From positions 1 to 23,191 of the forward strand of contig UQST01000042.1 of NCBI GenBank assembly GCA_900543815.1: a stretch of 23,191 nt of DNA, written 5' to 3'. Under the pieces are notes generated by a model. That model saw only the letters and a program-made list of their open reading frames with translations, was not told the origin of the DNA and did no database searches. The translations under genes and the position numbers were made by a program. Shown piece after piece: positions 1 through 7,038 of the stretch. Every line of letters starts with the position of its first letter. The stretch's first letter is position 1. The DNA comes from an uncultured Prevotellaceae bacterium. Its GTDB lineage: Bacteria > Bacteroidota > Bacteroidia > Bacteroidales > Bacteroidaceae.

Positions 1-1020
1 GCTCAGCTTTATGTGTGCGTCAAAGTTCAAATCCTTGGAGTCGTTTTTCTCTTCAAGCAATATTCCAGGTGGGTTGATATGCGTTGCCGATTCGTTTTTC
101 AGCCAGTTCCCATGCTCGTCAGTACCTGCAGGGAAAGTCGGGTTCTGGCATGCTGCGGAATAGAACAGCATCTGCGTATCAAAGATATCATGGTTTTTGA
201 ACGATGAGCCGAATACCCCGAATTCTCCAGTTAGTCTGTCGCCGAAGGCTTTCTGAGTCACGTCAACTTTAGCAACATAAACTCCATAGTCCATCTTCTT
301 GATGATTGTATTGTGGTCCATGAAGCCGAATGATGCACGATAGTTTGATTGTGGCGTACCTCCGCTGAATGCAAGGTAATGGTTGTTCACCATGCCCGTG
401 CGTGTTATCACCTTGTAGTTGTCGGTATTGAATCCACCATTATTGCAATAGATACCCAGCGCCTTTGCCGTAGCAACATATTCTGCTGCATTGAGCATTT
501 CCAGGTGTTTGTACATCCGTTCAAAACCCACATTCCCTTCATAGGATATTTGAAAACCACGTCCGGTTCCTTTTTTCGTTTTGACTTCAATTACACCAGA
601 CGCTCCACGTGAACCATACATGGCGGTCTCCGCAGCATTCTTCAATATACGAAAACTCTCAATGTCTGCAGGATAGATGGTTGATAGGGTAAGTACGTCA
701 GAAGTAACCCCATCAATCAACACTAAAGGGTCATTGCCTCCGATGATGGAGGTTGTACCACGTACTCGCACACTATTGAGCATAGCCATGCGATCCAGAC
801 CATTGGATGTCACGTTGACACCAGCCGCTTGACCACTCAACACGTCAAGGGCGTTGTTGACCACACCCTTATTGGAATGATTTCCAACCATATTTATAAT
901 ATTACTTCCATCGGCAATGGAATCTTTCCGTTCTGCGGGAACTTGCTTTTGTGCATGAACCAAAGAACTGCAAAAGAGTGCAATGATAAGTAATTTATAA
1001 TCTTTTATGCTCTTTGCCAT
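1..1020 (-). CDS. SusC/RagA-family TonB-dependent receptor, N-terminal part (runs off left edge)
   Basis: Open frame of 340 codons from an ATG at 1020 to the window edge with no stop, so the gene is partial. SusC-type proteins are outer-membrane beta-barrels that import oligosaccharides or peptides with a SusD lipoprotein, powered by TonB. Residues 1-23 look like a Sec signal peptide (hydrophobic LLIIALF stretch, cleavage near VHA-Q). The plug domain starts near residue 52 and carries the family hallmarks VRVRGTTSI, DPLVLIDGV and AMYGSRGASGVIEVKTKKG (about 85-151). The start of the barrel follows. Odd: only about 28 residues separate signal peptide and plug, so the carboxypeptidase-regulatory-like domain common in SusC proteins is absent and no clear TonB box is seen. 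The GH92 gene is divergent, so a shared glycan-use locus is possible but not shown; any susD partner would lie beyond the left edge. Family call firm, substrate unknown. Confidence 0.9.
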   Translation of the reverse strand, partial: MAKSIKDYKLLIIALFCSSLVHAQKQVPAERKDSIADGSNIINMVGNHSNKGVVNNALDVLSGQAAGVNVTSNGLDRMAMLNSVRVRGTTSIIGGNDPLVLIDGVTSDVLTLSTIYPADIESFRILKNAAETAMYGSRGASGVIEVKTKKGTGRGFQISYEGNVGFERMYKHLEMLNAAEYVATAKALGIYCNNGGFNTDNYKVITRTGMVNNHYLAFSGGTPQSNYRASFGFMDHNTIIKKMDYGVYVAKVDVTQKAFGDRLTGEFGVFGSSFKNHDIFDTQMLFYSAACQNPTFPAGTDEHGNWLKNESATHINPPGILLEEKNDSKDLNFDAHIKLS

Positions 1021-1062
1021 ATATTGTTTCTGTCATTTTTGTTATGGATGCTTTCCAATAAG

Positions 1063-1070
1063 CAAAGATA
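1063..1070 (-). promoter_or_regulatory. -7 promoter element for the SusC-like gene
   Basis: Reads TATCTTTG on the minus strand, a match to the Bacteroidota -7 consensus TAnnTTTG, 43 nt before the ATG. It predicts a leader of about 35 nt. No good TTG/TTTG -33 element is visible at the expected distance; the sequence there is T-rich. Confidence 0.55.
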
Positions 1071-1761
1071 AGACGCAATGCTTAAAAAACGCATACGAAC
1101 TACAATAATTATGCAATTTTAACGATGAAAACAATAATCAATCATATAATCTTCTGCAAATTGAATTGTTTGACTTTTGTTAAATCGTTACCTGAAAACG
1201 TTCGGTCGCAACAACTTTGCAGAATATAAAACTGATATAACTTCTTTGCTTCTCCTATGCAAGAAAAGTGAAGGATTTTGGTAGTTCGGAAGTTTCTGAT
1301 GACATGGTTCTCAGGAACGATGAAAACCTATTCTGCATTGTGGAAGCCCAGACTGCCATCAAGCGCCTGGACGCAGAGCAGAAGATAACGGTCATTCCGA
1401 GCAATGAAGGTGGTAGAAGTGCAGCATTACCTGCTCTGCCGATGCAGTACTACTTACTTTGCCGATGCAGTACTTCTGTTTTTTCCCCTTCTTTCTTTCT
1501 TTTACTGTCTTTACCCGAAGCCAGTGCTTGGGTGACTTCTTTCTTGGTGAAGCCAGAAGAAAACGGGGAATATGATGGAAGCAAATGAACCCGACCTGAC
1601 GGAAAGTTCTACTCACCCCATGACAGCAAAGGCAGATGGAGAAGCATTCATCATGGATGGATTTGTCAGAAGTAAGGGTGTGGCGGGCGATAGAATGAAA
1701 GCAGATGGGGTAGAGCGCTTCCGAATTCTTACGAGGAAACGTAAAAATATAGGGAAGATTA
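1071..1761. other. Gene-poor spacer between divergent SusC-like and GH92 genes
   Basis: About 690 bp without a convincing gene. The left 200 bp are AT-rich. A GTG-started frame at 1268-1588 and a frame at 1572-1787 are open, but their products have no recognisable domain and the first runs through the short repeats at 1419-1486. Part of the first frame (about 1285-1400) reads like eroded coding sequence and shares a 13/14-nt match with 22675-22688. No tRNA or recognisable regulatory RNA was seen. Confidence 0.5.
1419..1486 (+). repeat. Three tandem 22-23-nt degenerate repeats (GATGCAGTAC type)
   Basis: Units start at 1419, 1441 and 1464. Units two and three share TGCCGATGCAGTACT (15 nt, including the bases just before each unit) and are 23 nt apart. 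The first unit is more degenerate and 22 nt long. A similar triplet with a 22-nt period lies at 15733-15798. Function unknown. Confidence 0.6.
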
Positions 1762-1792
1762 TTGGGAAGTTGACGCAAAAGAGTTAAATTTG
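1762..1792 (+). promoter_or_regulatory. Promoter of the GH92 gene
   Basis: TTG at 1762-1764, a 20-nt spacer, then TAAATTTG at 1785-1792. This fits the Bacteroidota -33/-7 promoter. Transcription would start near 1799, giving a leader of about 20-25 nt before the ATG at 1822. Confidence 0.7.
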
Positions 1793-1821
1793 CACTACAA
1801 ATCCCTAATTTAACCATATTG

Positions 1822-4089
1822 ATGCTTATGAGAAGAAGAATGAGAGCAGCCCTCGTGGCTGCAATGATGTGTGCTGCCACAGGAATGTGGGGCGCTGAAC
1901 TTGAGTGCGTAGATTATGTCAACCCATATATAGGTAATATAAGCCACCTCTTGGTACCCACCTTCCCCACCATCCAGTTGCCCAACAGCCTGATGCGTAT
2001 TTACCCTACGCGAGGCGACTATACCAGTGAGCGCCTTGAGGGACTGCCTGTGGTGGTCACCAATCATCGTGAGCGCTCGGCTTTCCGCATCAGTGTGACG
2101 CAGGGGACAGAACTCAAACCCATCATAAGCACCAGTTGGGACCAGGAGCGGGTGACGCCTTATTCCTACTATGTGCAGATAGCAGACAACACCATCGATG
2201 TCAGTCTGGCCGTCTCGCATCAGAGCGCCATCTATGACTTCGAATTCAGCAACCCCGACCAACCGGCTACGGTGATTCTCTGTTCGGACAATGGTAAGAT
2301 GAATGCCCAGGGCAGTCATGCCGAGGGATACCAGCAGTTGAGTCCCAGCATGCGCATTTTCTTCAGCGGTGAGTTTTCGGTAAAGCCCATCGAATGCGGC
2401 GTGCTGCGCGATGGCGGCATACAGGCTGGTGAGAGCCGTGCAGAAGGGCGTCAGGCCAGTGTAGCCTTCCGTTTCCCCGCAGGTACACGCAAGGTGAGTC
2501 TGCGTTATGGCATTTCGCTCATAGGAGAAACACAGGCTTCGCACAATCTGGCACGTGAGCAGAAGGGCTTCAACCGCCTGGCTGTGGAGAAGAAGGGACG
2601 CAAAGTGTGGAACGAGACACTTGGCCGCATCCAGGTCAAAGGCGGTAGTGAGGACCAGAAGACCGTTTTCTACACCTCCTATTACCGCACTTTTGAGCGT
2701 CCGGTGTGCCTGAGCGAGGACGGGCGCTATTTCAGTGCCTTCGACGGAAAAATCCACTATGATGACGGAGTGCCTTTCTATACCGACGACTGGATATGGG
2801 ACACTTACCGTGCAGCACATCCCCTGCGTGCACTCATCTTCCCGGCTGTGGAGGAGAATATCATCAGTTCGTACCTCCTCATGGCAGAACAGATGGGCAC
2901 AAAGTGGATGCCCACCTTCCCCGAGATGACAGGAGACACCCGACGTATGAACTCCAATCACGGAGTGGCAATGGTGGCCGATGCACTCTACAAGGGACTT
3001 CAGGTGGATGCCGACCGTGCTTTCGAGTATTGCCGGCGTGGCATTGAGGAGAAGACTCTGGCACCCTGGTGCGGCAATCCTGCCGGCTGGATAGACGATT
3101 TCTACAAGCAGCATGGCTATATACCCGCGCTCAATGAGGGTGAGCAGGAAACTGACCCCAACGTGCATGGCTTCGAGAAGCGTCAGCCTGTGGCCGTCAC
3201 TTTGGGTACTTCCTATGATGAGTGGTGCCTGTCACGCATTGCCCAGTGGCGGGGCGACGAGGAGAACCGGCAGAAGTATCTGCGCTTGAGCTACAACTAT
3301 CGAAATGTGTGGAATGCCGAGACGCGCTTCTTCCACCCGAAAGATAAGGACGGACGCTTCCTGCCCAACTTTGACTACCGCTTTGGAGGCGGTCTCTCGG
3401 CCCGCGAAGCTTATGATGAGAACAATGGATGGACTTATCGCTGGGATGTGCAGCACAATCTGGCCGACCTGGCACGCATGATGGGCGGCCGCGAGCAGAT
3501 GGTGACCAACCTGGATCAGACTTTTGCCGAAGGCATGGGCAGGGGCAAGCGTGAGTTCTACAACCAACTTCCCGACCAGACCGGCAACATTGGTCAGTTC
3601 ACCATGGCCAATGAACCATCGCTGCATATACCTTATATATATAATATATATAACTATGCCGGTGCGCCATGGAAGACGCAGAAGCGCATACGCCAGTGCC
3701 TCGACACTTGGTTCCGGAATGATGTGATGGGTATTCCCGGCGACGAGGATGGTGGCGGACTCACTTCCTTTGTAGTATTCTCCTCCATGGGATTCTATCC
3801 TGTGACCCCCGGATTCCCCATCTACAACATCGGCAGTCCGCTCTTCACCGATGTGCAGGTGTCGCTTCCCGGTGGCAAGACATTCCGCATAGTAGCCAAG
3901 GACTGCAGCGATACCAACAAGTACATACAGAGTGCCAAGTTGAACGGAAAGCCTTTGGACAAACCCTGGTTCACTCATGACGACATCAAAAAGGGCGGTA
4001 CACTCGTGCTCGAGATGGGTTCTCGTCCCAATAAGAGCTGGGGTTCTGCCGCCGACTGTGCACCTCCATCGGCCGATGCCATCCAGTGA
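1822..4089 (+). CDS. GH92 family glycoside hydrolase (alpha-mannosidase-like), secreted
   Basis: A 755-residue protein of normal GH92 length. The first ATG (1822) is preferred over the TTG one codon earlier; the ATG at 1828 is also possible. Residues 1-24 form a Sec-type signal peptide. GH92 enzymes are calcium-dependent exo-mannosidases acting on N-glycans or yeast mannan, usually periplasmic or surface-exposed. Family marks seen: N-terminal VNPYIG (33-38), DDWIWDTYR (322-330), YDENNGWTYRWDV (531-543) with the likely acid Glu533, NEPSLHIPY (598-606), and GIPGDEDGGG (637-646) whose two Asp residues (641, 643) match the known catalytic base pair. The N-terminal domain differs from the common GHTFPGA-type GH92 and may mark a subgroup. 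A 9-nt tandem duplication adds IYN beside the active site. Own promoter and terminator, so apparently monocistronic. Exact linkage specificity cannot be read. Confidence 0.9.
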   Translation: MLMRRRMRAALVAAMMCAATGMWGAELECVDYVNPYIGNISHLLVPTFPTIQLPNSLMRIYPTRGDYTSERLEGLPVVVTNHRERSAFRISVTQGTELKPIISTSWDQERVTPYSYYVQIADNTIDVSLAVSHQSAIYDFEFSNPDQPATVILCSDNGKMNAQGSHAEGYQQLSPSMRIFFSGEFSVKPIECGVLRDGGIQAGESRAEGRQASVAFRFPAGTRKVSLRYGISLIGETQASHNLAREQKGFNRLAVEKKGRKVWNETLGRIQVKGGSEDQKTVFYTSYYRTFERPVCLSEDGRYFSAFDGKIHYDDGVPFYTDDWIWDTYRAAHPLRALIFPAVEENIISSYLLMAEQMGTKWMPTFPEMTGDTRRMNSNHGVAMVADALYKGLQVDADRAFEYCRRGIEEKTLAPWCGNPAGWIDDFYKQHGYIPALNEGEQETDPNVHGFEKRQPVAVTLGTSYDEWCLSRIAQWRGDEENRQKYLRLSYNYRNVWNAETRFFHPKDKDGRFLPNFDYRFGGGLSAREAYDENNGWTYRWDVQHNLADLARMMGGREQMVTNLDQTFAEGMGRGKREFYNQLPDQTGNIGQFTMANEPSLHIPYIYNIYNYAGAPWKTQKRIRQCLDTWFRNDVMGIPGDEDGGGLTSFVVFSSMGFYPVTPGFPIYNIGSPLFTDVQVSLPGGKTFRIVAKDCSDTNKYIQSAKLNGKPLDKPWFTHDDIKKGGTLVLEMGSRPNKSWGSAADCAPPSADAIQ

Positions 4090-4111
4090 AGCACGGCAAA
4101 TAGCACACAGA

Positions 4112-4152
4112 AAGAGCCACACCCGCCTTACTTCCTGGCTGGTGTGGCTCTT
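4112..4152 (+). terminator. Terminator hairpin after the GH92 gene
   Basis: AAGAGCCACACC (4112-4123) pairs perfectly with GGTGTGGCTCTT (4141-4152) around a 17-nt loop, 22 nt after the stop codon. The trailing T-tract is weak (TTCTGTCATT). Confidence 0.75.
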
Positions 4153-4215
4153 CTGTCATTAGGCGAAAACCTTAATGAAAGTCTTCGTGATGCAGGTTGA
4201 AATCTCCGTTTGCAG

Positions 4216-4256
4216 GCAGTGGGGATGATTCCATCATGCAGTGGGGCTAATGATTC
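4216..4256. repeat. Short direct repeat GCAGTGGGG..TGATTC
   Basis: GCAGTGGGGATGATTC at 4216-4231 recurs as GCAGTGGGGCTAATGATTC at 4238-4256. It lies in the 200-bp spacer between the convergent GH92 and lipoprotein genes, which otherwise holds only the GH92 terminator. No function inferred. Confidence 0.45.
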
Positions 4257-4292
4257 TTGCCAGGCTAGTCACCCTTACTTGTCTGTCTCGGG

Positions 4293-4868
4293 TCAGTACA
4301 GTTGGTATTGCAGGGTGATGGTGGCCAATGCTCCCTGTTTGTCCAGAGTGTAGCCTTTGGCAAAGATGCGCATGAATTTTGGCTCATCATCACCTGTCAC
4401 GAAGCATGTAGCATAACCATGGTTGGGGTAGAATGGCAGACCCCTGCCGAGGATGATTTGAAAAGCTGTTGCTTTGATGAGTTCCCCGTCATAAATCGAG
4501 GACTTGAATATAATATCGCCTATCTTACCCACTTTCTTTTCATCCTTAATTCCGCTTCCTGTGTTATTGCTACTTGCGAAACTCCATTGCCCGCTCTTTC
4601 GTTGCTGACTAAGCACCAGTATGTTTCCTTCATATAGTGTGAGGCCATATCTGCGAGAGAAATCCTCATGTACCCATATCGTCCTCGCCTCATCCAAACC
4701 CGCGTTAGCCGTGAGGGTTGTGCTTTTGATGGAGGTAGTTGCAGTTGTGTTTGTGTTGCTTGTTGGTGGAGTCTCCTCTCCGCCTATGTTGTCATCGTTG
4801 CTGCATGCTGTGCTCATGGTCATGCCCAGCATGAGAATGGCAATCTTGAGAAAGTTTCTTCCTTTCAT
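4293..4868 (-). CDS. Putative lipoprotein of unknown function
   Basis: A 191-residue protein. The N-terminus has a basic start, a hydrophobic core (ILMLGMTM) and the lipobox STAC with the lipidated Cys at residue 22, followed by an acidic SNDDN segment. In this phylum such residues after the Cys are compatible with surface export. A Thr/Asn/Ser-rich linker (about 35-52) leads to a compact, apparently beta-rich domain (about 60-191) with YGLTLYEGNILVL, GQWSF and a C-terminal ATITLQYQLY strand. I do not recognise the family. The gene stands alone. Its start codon overlaps the stop of a 35-codon upstream ORF (ATGA) and lies just after an intrinsic terminator in a long leader, so expression is probably controlled by attenuation or translational coupling (inference). 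Confidence 0.8.
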   Translation of the reverse strand: MKGRNFLKIAILMLGMTMSTACSNDDNIGGEETPPTSNTNTTATTSIKSTTLTANAGLDEARTIWVHEDFSRRYGLTLYEGNILVLSQQRKSGQWSFASSNNTGSGIKDEKKVGKIGDIIFKSSIYDGELIKATAFQIILGRGLPFYPNHGYATCFVTGDDEPKFMRIFAKGYTLDKQGALATITLQYQLY

Positions 4869-4972
4869 AGTGTGATAAAATAAAAAGGCGTGTACCGCTG
4901 CACTTGCCTTTTCATCTGGTTACCGCCAAGTGACCATATCACACAGCAAGCGACAGGACAGTTCACGCCCAT
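4865..4972 (-). CDS. Leader ORF coupled to the lipoprotein (35 aa)
   Basis: ATG at 4972, stop TGA at 4867-4865, overlapping the lipoprotein ATG (4868-4866) as ATGA. The peptide begins MGVNCPVACC and ends with the basic, aromatic segment MKRQVQRYTPFYFITL; an internal ATG at 4915 could start that last 16-residue segment alone. The frame is open further upstream to about 5056 without a better ATG. Translation would run straight through the terminator hairpin at 4883-4912, so a ribosome here could stop that hairpin forming. No similarity to a known leader peptide was recognised; being coding is an inference from the overlap alone. Confidence 0.4.
   Translation of the reverse strand: MGVNCPVACCVIWSLGGNQMKRQVQRYTPFYFITL
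4883..4912 (-). terminator. Intrinsic terminator/attenuator abutting the lipoprotein start
   Basis: On the minus strand AAAAGGC (4912-4906) pairs with GCCTTTT (4889-4883), with an inner GTG/CAC helix. It is followed by TTTTTATTTTAT, a good U-tract, ending about 8 nt before the lipoprotein ATG. This is a textbook intrinsic terminator placed inside a leader rather than after a gene. Confidence 0.7.
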
Positions 4973-5052
4973 GAGGCATAAACTTCCGTGCTGCCTGTTC
5001 TCGTGTGATGAATATTGGCGGTATTCGATGAAAAGAGAACAAGAGCCGAAGC

Positions 5053-5106
5053 TCAATATCCGATAAGTTGCATACGGAAACGCTGTGGTTGGTACAACAG
5101 GGTCAT
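5053..5106 (-). CDS. Leader mini-ORF, 17 aa
   Basis: ATG at 5106 lies in the loop of the ACAGGG/CCCTGT hairpin. It encodes MTLLYQPQRFRMQLIGY and stops at 5055-5053, at the edge of the UUCG hairpin. Position relative to the hairpins is the only support. Confidence 0.2.
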   Translation of the reverse strand: MTLLYQPQRFRMQLIGY

Positions 5107-5124
5107 TGCCCTGTGATTTGTGAT

Positions 5125-5174
5125 TTACAGTGTGACCAGCCGTCTTTCGCGGCTTGTCATCCTCGTTTCCTCAT
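5125..5174 (-). CDS. Two overlapping leader mini-ORFs (5 and 11 aa)
   Basis: MRKRG (5174-5157) ends in a TGA that overlaps the ATG of MTSRERRLVTL (5160-5125) as ATGA. The second mini-ORF spans the GCCG/CGGC hairpin. A purine-rich GAGGAAACGAGGA stretch precedes the second ATG. Coding status is speculative. Confidence 0.2.
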
Positions 5175-5284
5175 GATTTTGTACTGTCTGTTTCTTGTTT
5201 TTGTGCGTTTTGATGTTCTACAATCTGTGATTCGTTGGACACTTCAGAGCATGCTGTCTTTATTTGCTCACGAACTATCCTTTA

Positions 5285-5315
5285 CAAAGTTAGCGAAAAG
5301 AACACTAACGACAAA
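5285..5315 (-). promoter_or_regulatory. Strong promoter driving the leader and lipoprotein
   Basis: Minus strand: TTTG at 5315-5312, a 19-nt spacer, TAACTTTG at 5292-5285. Both elements match the Bacteroidota consensus with ideal spacing, the best-formed promoter in the window. It faces the lipoprotein about 410 nt away, with no other annotated gene between. Confidence 0.75.
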
Positions 5316-5407
5316 GCCTTTCTTTAGTTTTTTTTCAATGCTCATCCCTAATCCGGTTTGTGAAGAGAAAAAGTGTCTGATATAATCAGGAAAAGACAGT
5401 TCCAGAC

Positions 5408-5511
5408 TGCCCCGAAAAAGTATCCAAGGATACTTGCCCGTTTATCCTTGGATACATTGCGAAGTATCCTTGGATACTTTGCCGAGTATCCTTGGATACT
5501 TTTTCCGGGCA
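5408..5511. repeat. Four TATCC(AA/TT)GGATA dyads forming one long cruciform
   Basis: Dyads at 5420-5433, 5443-5455, 5464-5477 and 5486-5499. Each is an inverted repeat TATCC-NN-GGATA. The first is in the AA orientation and the last in TT, so 5408-5434 and 5485-5511 pair over 27 bp with one mismatch; the two middle dyads sit in the loop. The array lies between the fucO 3' end and the leader promoter, both on the minus strand. It could be a protein-binding array, a REP-like element or a strong RNA hairpin. Confidence 0.8.
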
Positions 5512-5589
5512 ATTTGCCGGCTATATGGAACATGCCCCCAAACATGCCGTCATTTCTCCCATAGATATGTCCGGGGATTCAGGAATAGG

Positions 5590-5624
5590 GCAGGGGCGTA
5601 ACACGTTGTGTGGTACGCCCCTGC
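5590..5624 (-). terminator. Terminator hairpin after fucO
   Basis: GCAGGGGCGTA (5590-5600) pairs with TACGCCCCTGC (5614-5624), extended inward by ACAC/GTGT. It lies 28 nt past the fucO stop. No T-tract follows on the minus strand, so it may act as an mRNA-stabilising hairpin as well. Confidence 0.6.
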
Positions 5625-5652
5625 CGGTTGTCAGTTTGTCTGGAATCAGATA

Positions 5653-6807
5653 TTAGAGTACTTTCTTGTAGAGTTCTACGATGTCCTGACGGGTTACCAG
5701 ACGTGGGTTACCCGGCGTGCAAACGTCCTCGATAGCCTGGTCGGCCAGCGCATCGATGTCCTTTGCGGTGATTCCCAGGTCGGAGAGATGCTGCGGGATG
5801 CCCACTTCGATGGCCAGAGCACGTACAGCATCGCAGGCAGCCTGTGCGGCTTCGGCTTTGGTCATACCCTCCTTGTAGGCGTCCATAGCCTTTGCTATCT
5901 CCACATACTTGTCTATGCACACGGGTTTGTTGTACTCCATGATGGTGGGCAGAAGCAGGGCATTGGCCACACCGTGAGGAATATCGAAGAGCGAACCCAT
6001 GGGATGAGCCATGCCGTGTACCACACCCAGGCCCACATTGGAGAATGCCATACCAGCCACATATTGTGCCAATGCCATGCCCGAGCGGCCGGCTGGATTC
6101 TTGGGATCATATACGGCCTGACGCAGATACTTGTTTATTAGGCGGATGGCCTCAATCTCGAACATGTCCGACAGCTCCCATGCAGCCTTGGTGATGTAGC
6201 CCTCTATGGCGTGTGTCAGAGCGTCCATGCCAGTGGCGGCTGTAGTGCCCTTGGGCAGGCTGTACATCAGTTCGGCATCGATGATAGCGCAGCAGGGGAT
6301 GTCGTTGGGGTCCACACATACCATCTTCTTGTGCTTCTCCTCGTCGATGATCACATAGTTGATAGTGGTCTCGGCAGCCGTTCCTGCGGTGGTGGGCAGA
6401 GCGATGATGGGCACCGTCTTGTGCTTTGTGGGAGCACATCCCTCCAGGCTTACCACATCGGCAAACTCGGGGTTGTTGGTCACTATGCCTATTCCCTTGG
6501 CAGTATCCATGCTGGAGCCACCGCCGATGGCAACGATAAAGTCGGCGCCCGAAGCGGCAAAGGCATCCACTCCTTGCTTGACGTTCGTCACGGTGGGGTT
6601 GGGCTTCACCTCGCTGTATATCTCATAGGGGATGCCGGCCTCGTCCAGTACGTCGGTCACCATCTTGGCTACACCAAACTTCACAAGACCCTTGTCGGTC
6701 ACCACCAGTGCTTTCTTCAGACCCAGTCGATGGGCTACCTCGGGCAGTTCCTTGCGTGCGCCGGGACCGAAGTAGGATACTTCATTCAGGATAAAACGGT
6801 TTACCAT
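5653..6807 (-). CDS. fucO: Lactaldehyde reductase (1,2-propanediol oxidoreductase), iron-dependent ADH
   Basis: A 384-residue group III alcohol dehydrogenase, near-collinear with E. coli FucO. It reduces L-lactaldehyde from fucose or rhamnose breakdown to L-1,2-propanediol with NADH in the cytoplasm. The start MVNRFILNEVSYFG at 6807 matches the FucO N-terminus; the longer in-frame start at 6879 would place non-homologous residues in the leader. Seen: NAD-binding GGGSSMD (95-101), LPTTAGTAAE (137-146), metal ligands Asp195 and His199 (GMDALTHAIEGY), His264 (VVHGMAHPMG) and His278 (PHGVANA), and the C-terminal CTPGNPR. No other fucose or rhamnose genes are nearby, so its pathway role is by homology. 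Own promoter, leader hairpin and terminator: monocistronic. Confidence 0.93.
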   Translation of the reverse strand: MVNRFILNEVSYFGPGARKELPEVAHRLGLKKALVVTDKGLVKFGVAKMVTDVLDEAGIPYEIYSEVKPNPTVTNVKQGVDAFAASGADFIVAIGGGSSMDTAKGIGIVTNNPEFADVVSLEGCAPTKHKTVPIIALPTTAGTAAETTINYVIIDEEKHKKMVCVDPNDIPCCAIIDAELMYSLPKGTTAATGMDALTHAIEGYITKAAWELSDMFEIEAIRLINKYLRQAVYDPKNPAGRSGMALAQYVAGMAFSNVGLGVVHGMAHPMGSLFDIPHGVANALLLPTIMEYNKPVCIDKYVEIAKAMDAYKEGMTKAEAAQAACDAVRALAIEVGIPQHLSDLGITAKDIDALADQAIEDVCTPGNPRLVTRQDIVELYKKVL

Positions 6808-6844
6808 AATTGTTTTAGTTTTGATTAAGTTGTTTGTATATTGC

Positions 6845-6861
6845 GCCTCCCGCATGGAGGC
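6845..6861 (-). other. Hairpin in the fucO leader
   Basis: GCCTCC (6845-6850) pairs perfectly with GGAGGC (6856-6861) around 5 nt, about 40 nt before the fucO ATG and shortly after the predicted transcript start. It could stabilise the mRNA or regulate it; no protein or ligand is suggested. Confidence 0.4.
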
Positions 6862-6882
6862 ATTTTCTTCCTTTTCCAATCA

Positions 6883-6890
6883 CAAATTTA
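6883..6890 (-). promoter_or_regulatory. -7 element of the fucO promoter
   Basis: TAAATTTG on the minus strand, 76 nt before the fucO ATG. The -33 region has no clear TTG. Confidence 0.55.
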
Positions 6891-7038
6891 CTCTTTTTCC
6901 CCCATATGGCGTTCTCCAGACCCTATTTATTTAATGTATAGTGCGCATAAAAAGCCTTCCGATGCCCGAAAAGTCTTTTGCGTAGGCCGGTGAAGCGAAA
7001 AAAATGCCTCTTGATTTCCTGCTGTGGGATTTATTGAC

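Larger units (their letters stand above)
4869..5278 (-). ncRNA. Candidate structured leader RNA upstream of the lipoprotein
   Basis: About 410 nt from the predicted start below the promoter at 5285-5315 to the lipoprotein ATG. Structures seen on the minus strand: a 9-bp helix with one mismatch (5133-5159: TGAC, GCCG against CGGC, GTCA); a perfect 6-bp ACAGGG/CCCTGT hairpin (5097-5114); GAGC-TTCG-GCTC with a stable UUCG loop (5043-5054); a longer-range GTTCTC/GAGAAC pairing; and a terminator at 4883-4912. Mini-ORFs are threaded between the helices. No match to a riboswitch or RNA family I can name. It could be an attenuated leader, a free small RNA ended by the terminator, or both. Confidence 0.5.

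Noticed and set aside
1268..1787. Two overlapping plus-strand ORFs in the SusC-GH92 spacer
   Set aside because: GTG start for one, no domains, one crosses tandem repeats, and no promoter is seen in front of either.
1810..3168. 452-codon minus-strand ORF opposite the GH92 gene
   Set aside because: Antisense shadow of a clear GH92 reading frame; no recognisable domain.
5068..5385. 105-codon plus-strand ORF in the lipoprotein upstream region
   Set aside because: Antisense to the proposed leader RNA and to its promoter; low-complexity Phe/Leu product.
6808..6879. N-terminal extension of FucO
   Set aside because: Contains the leader hairpin; MVNRFILNE at 6807 is the family N-terminus.
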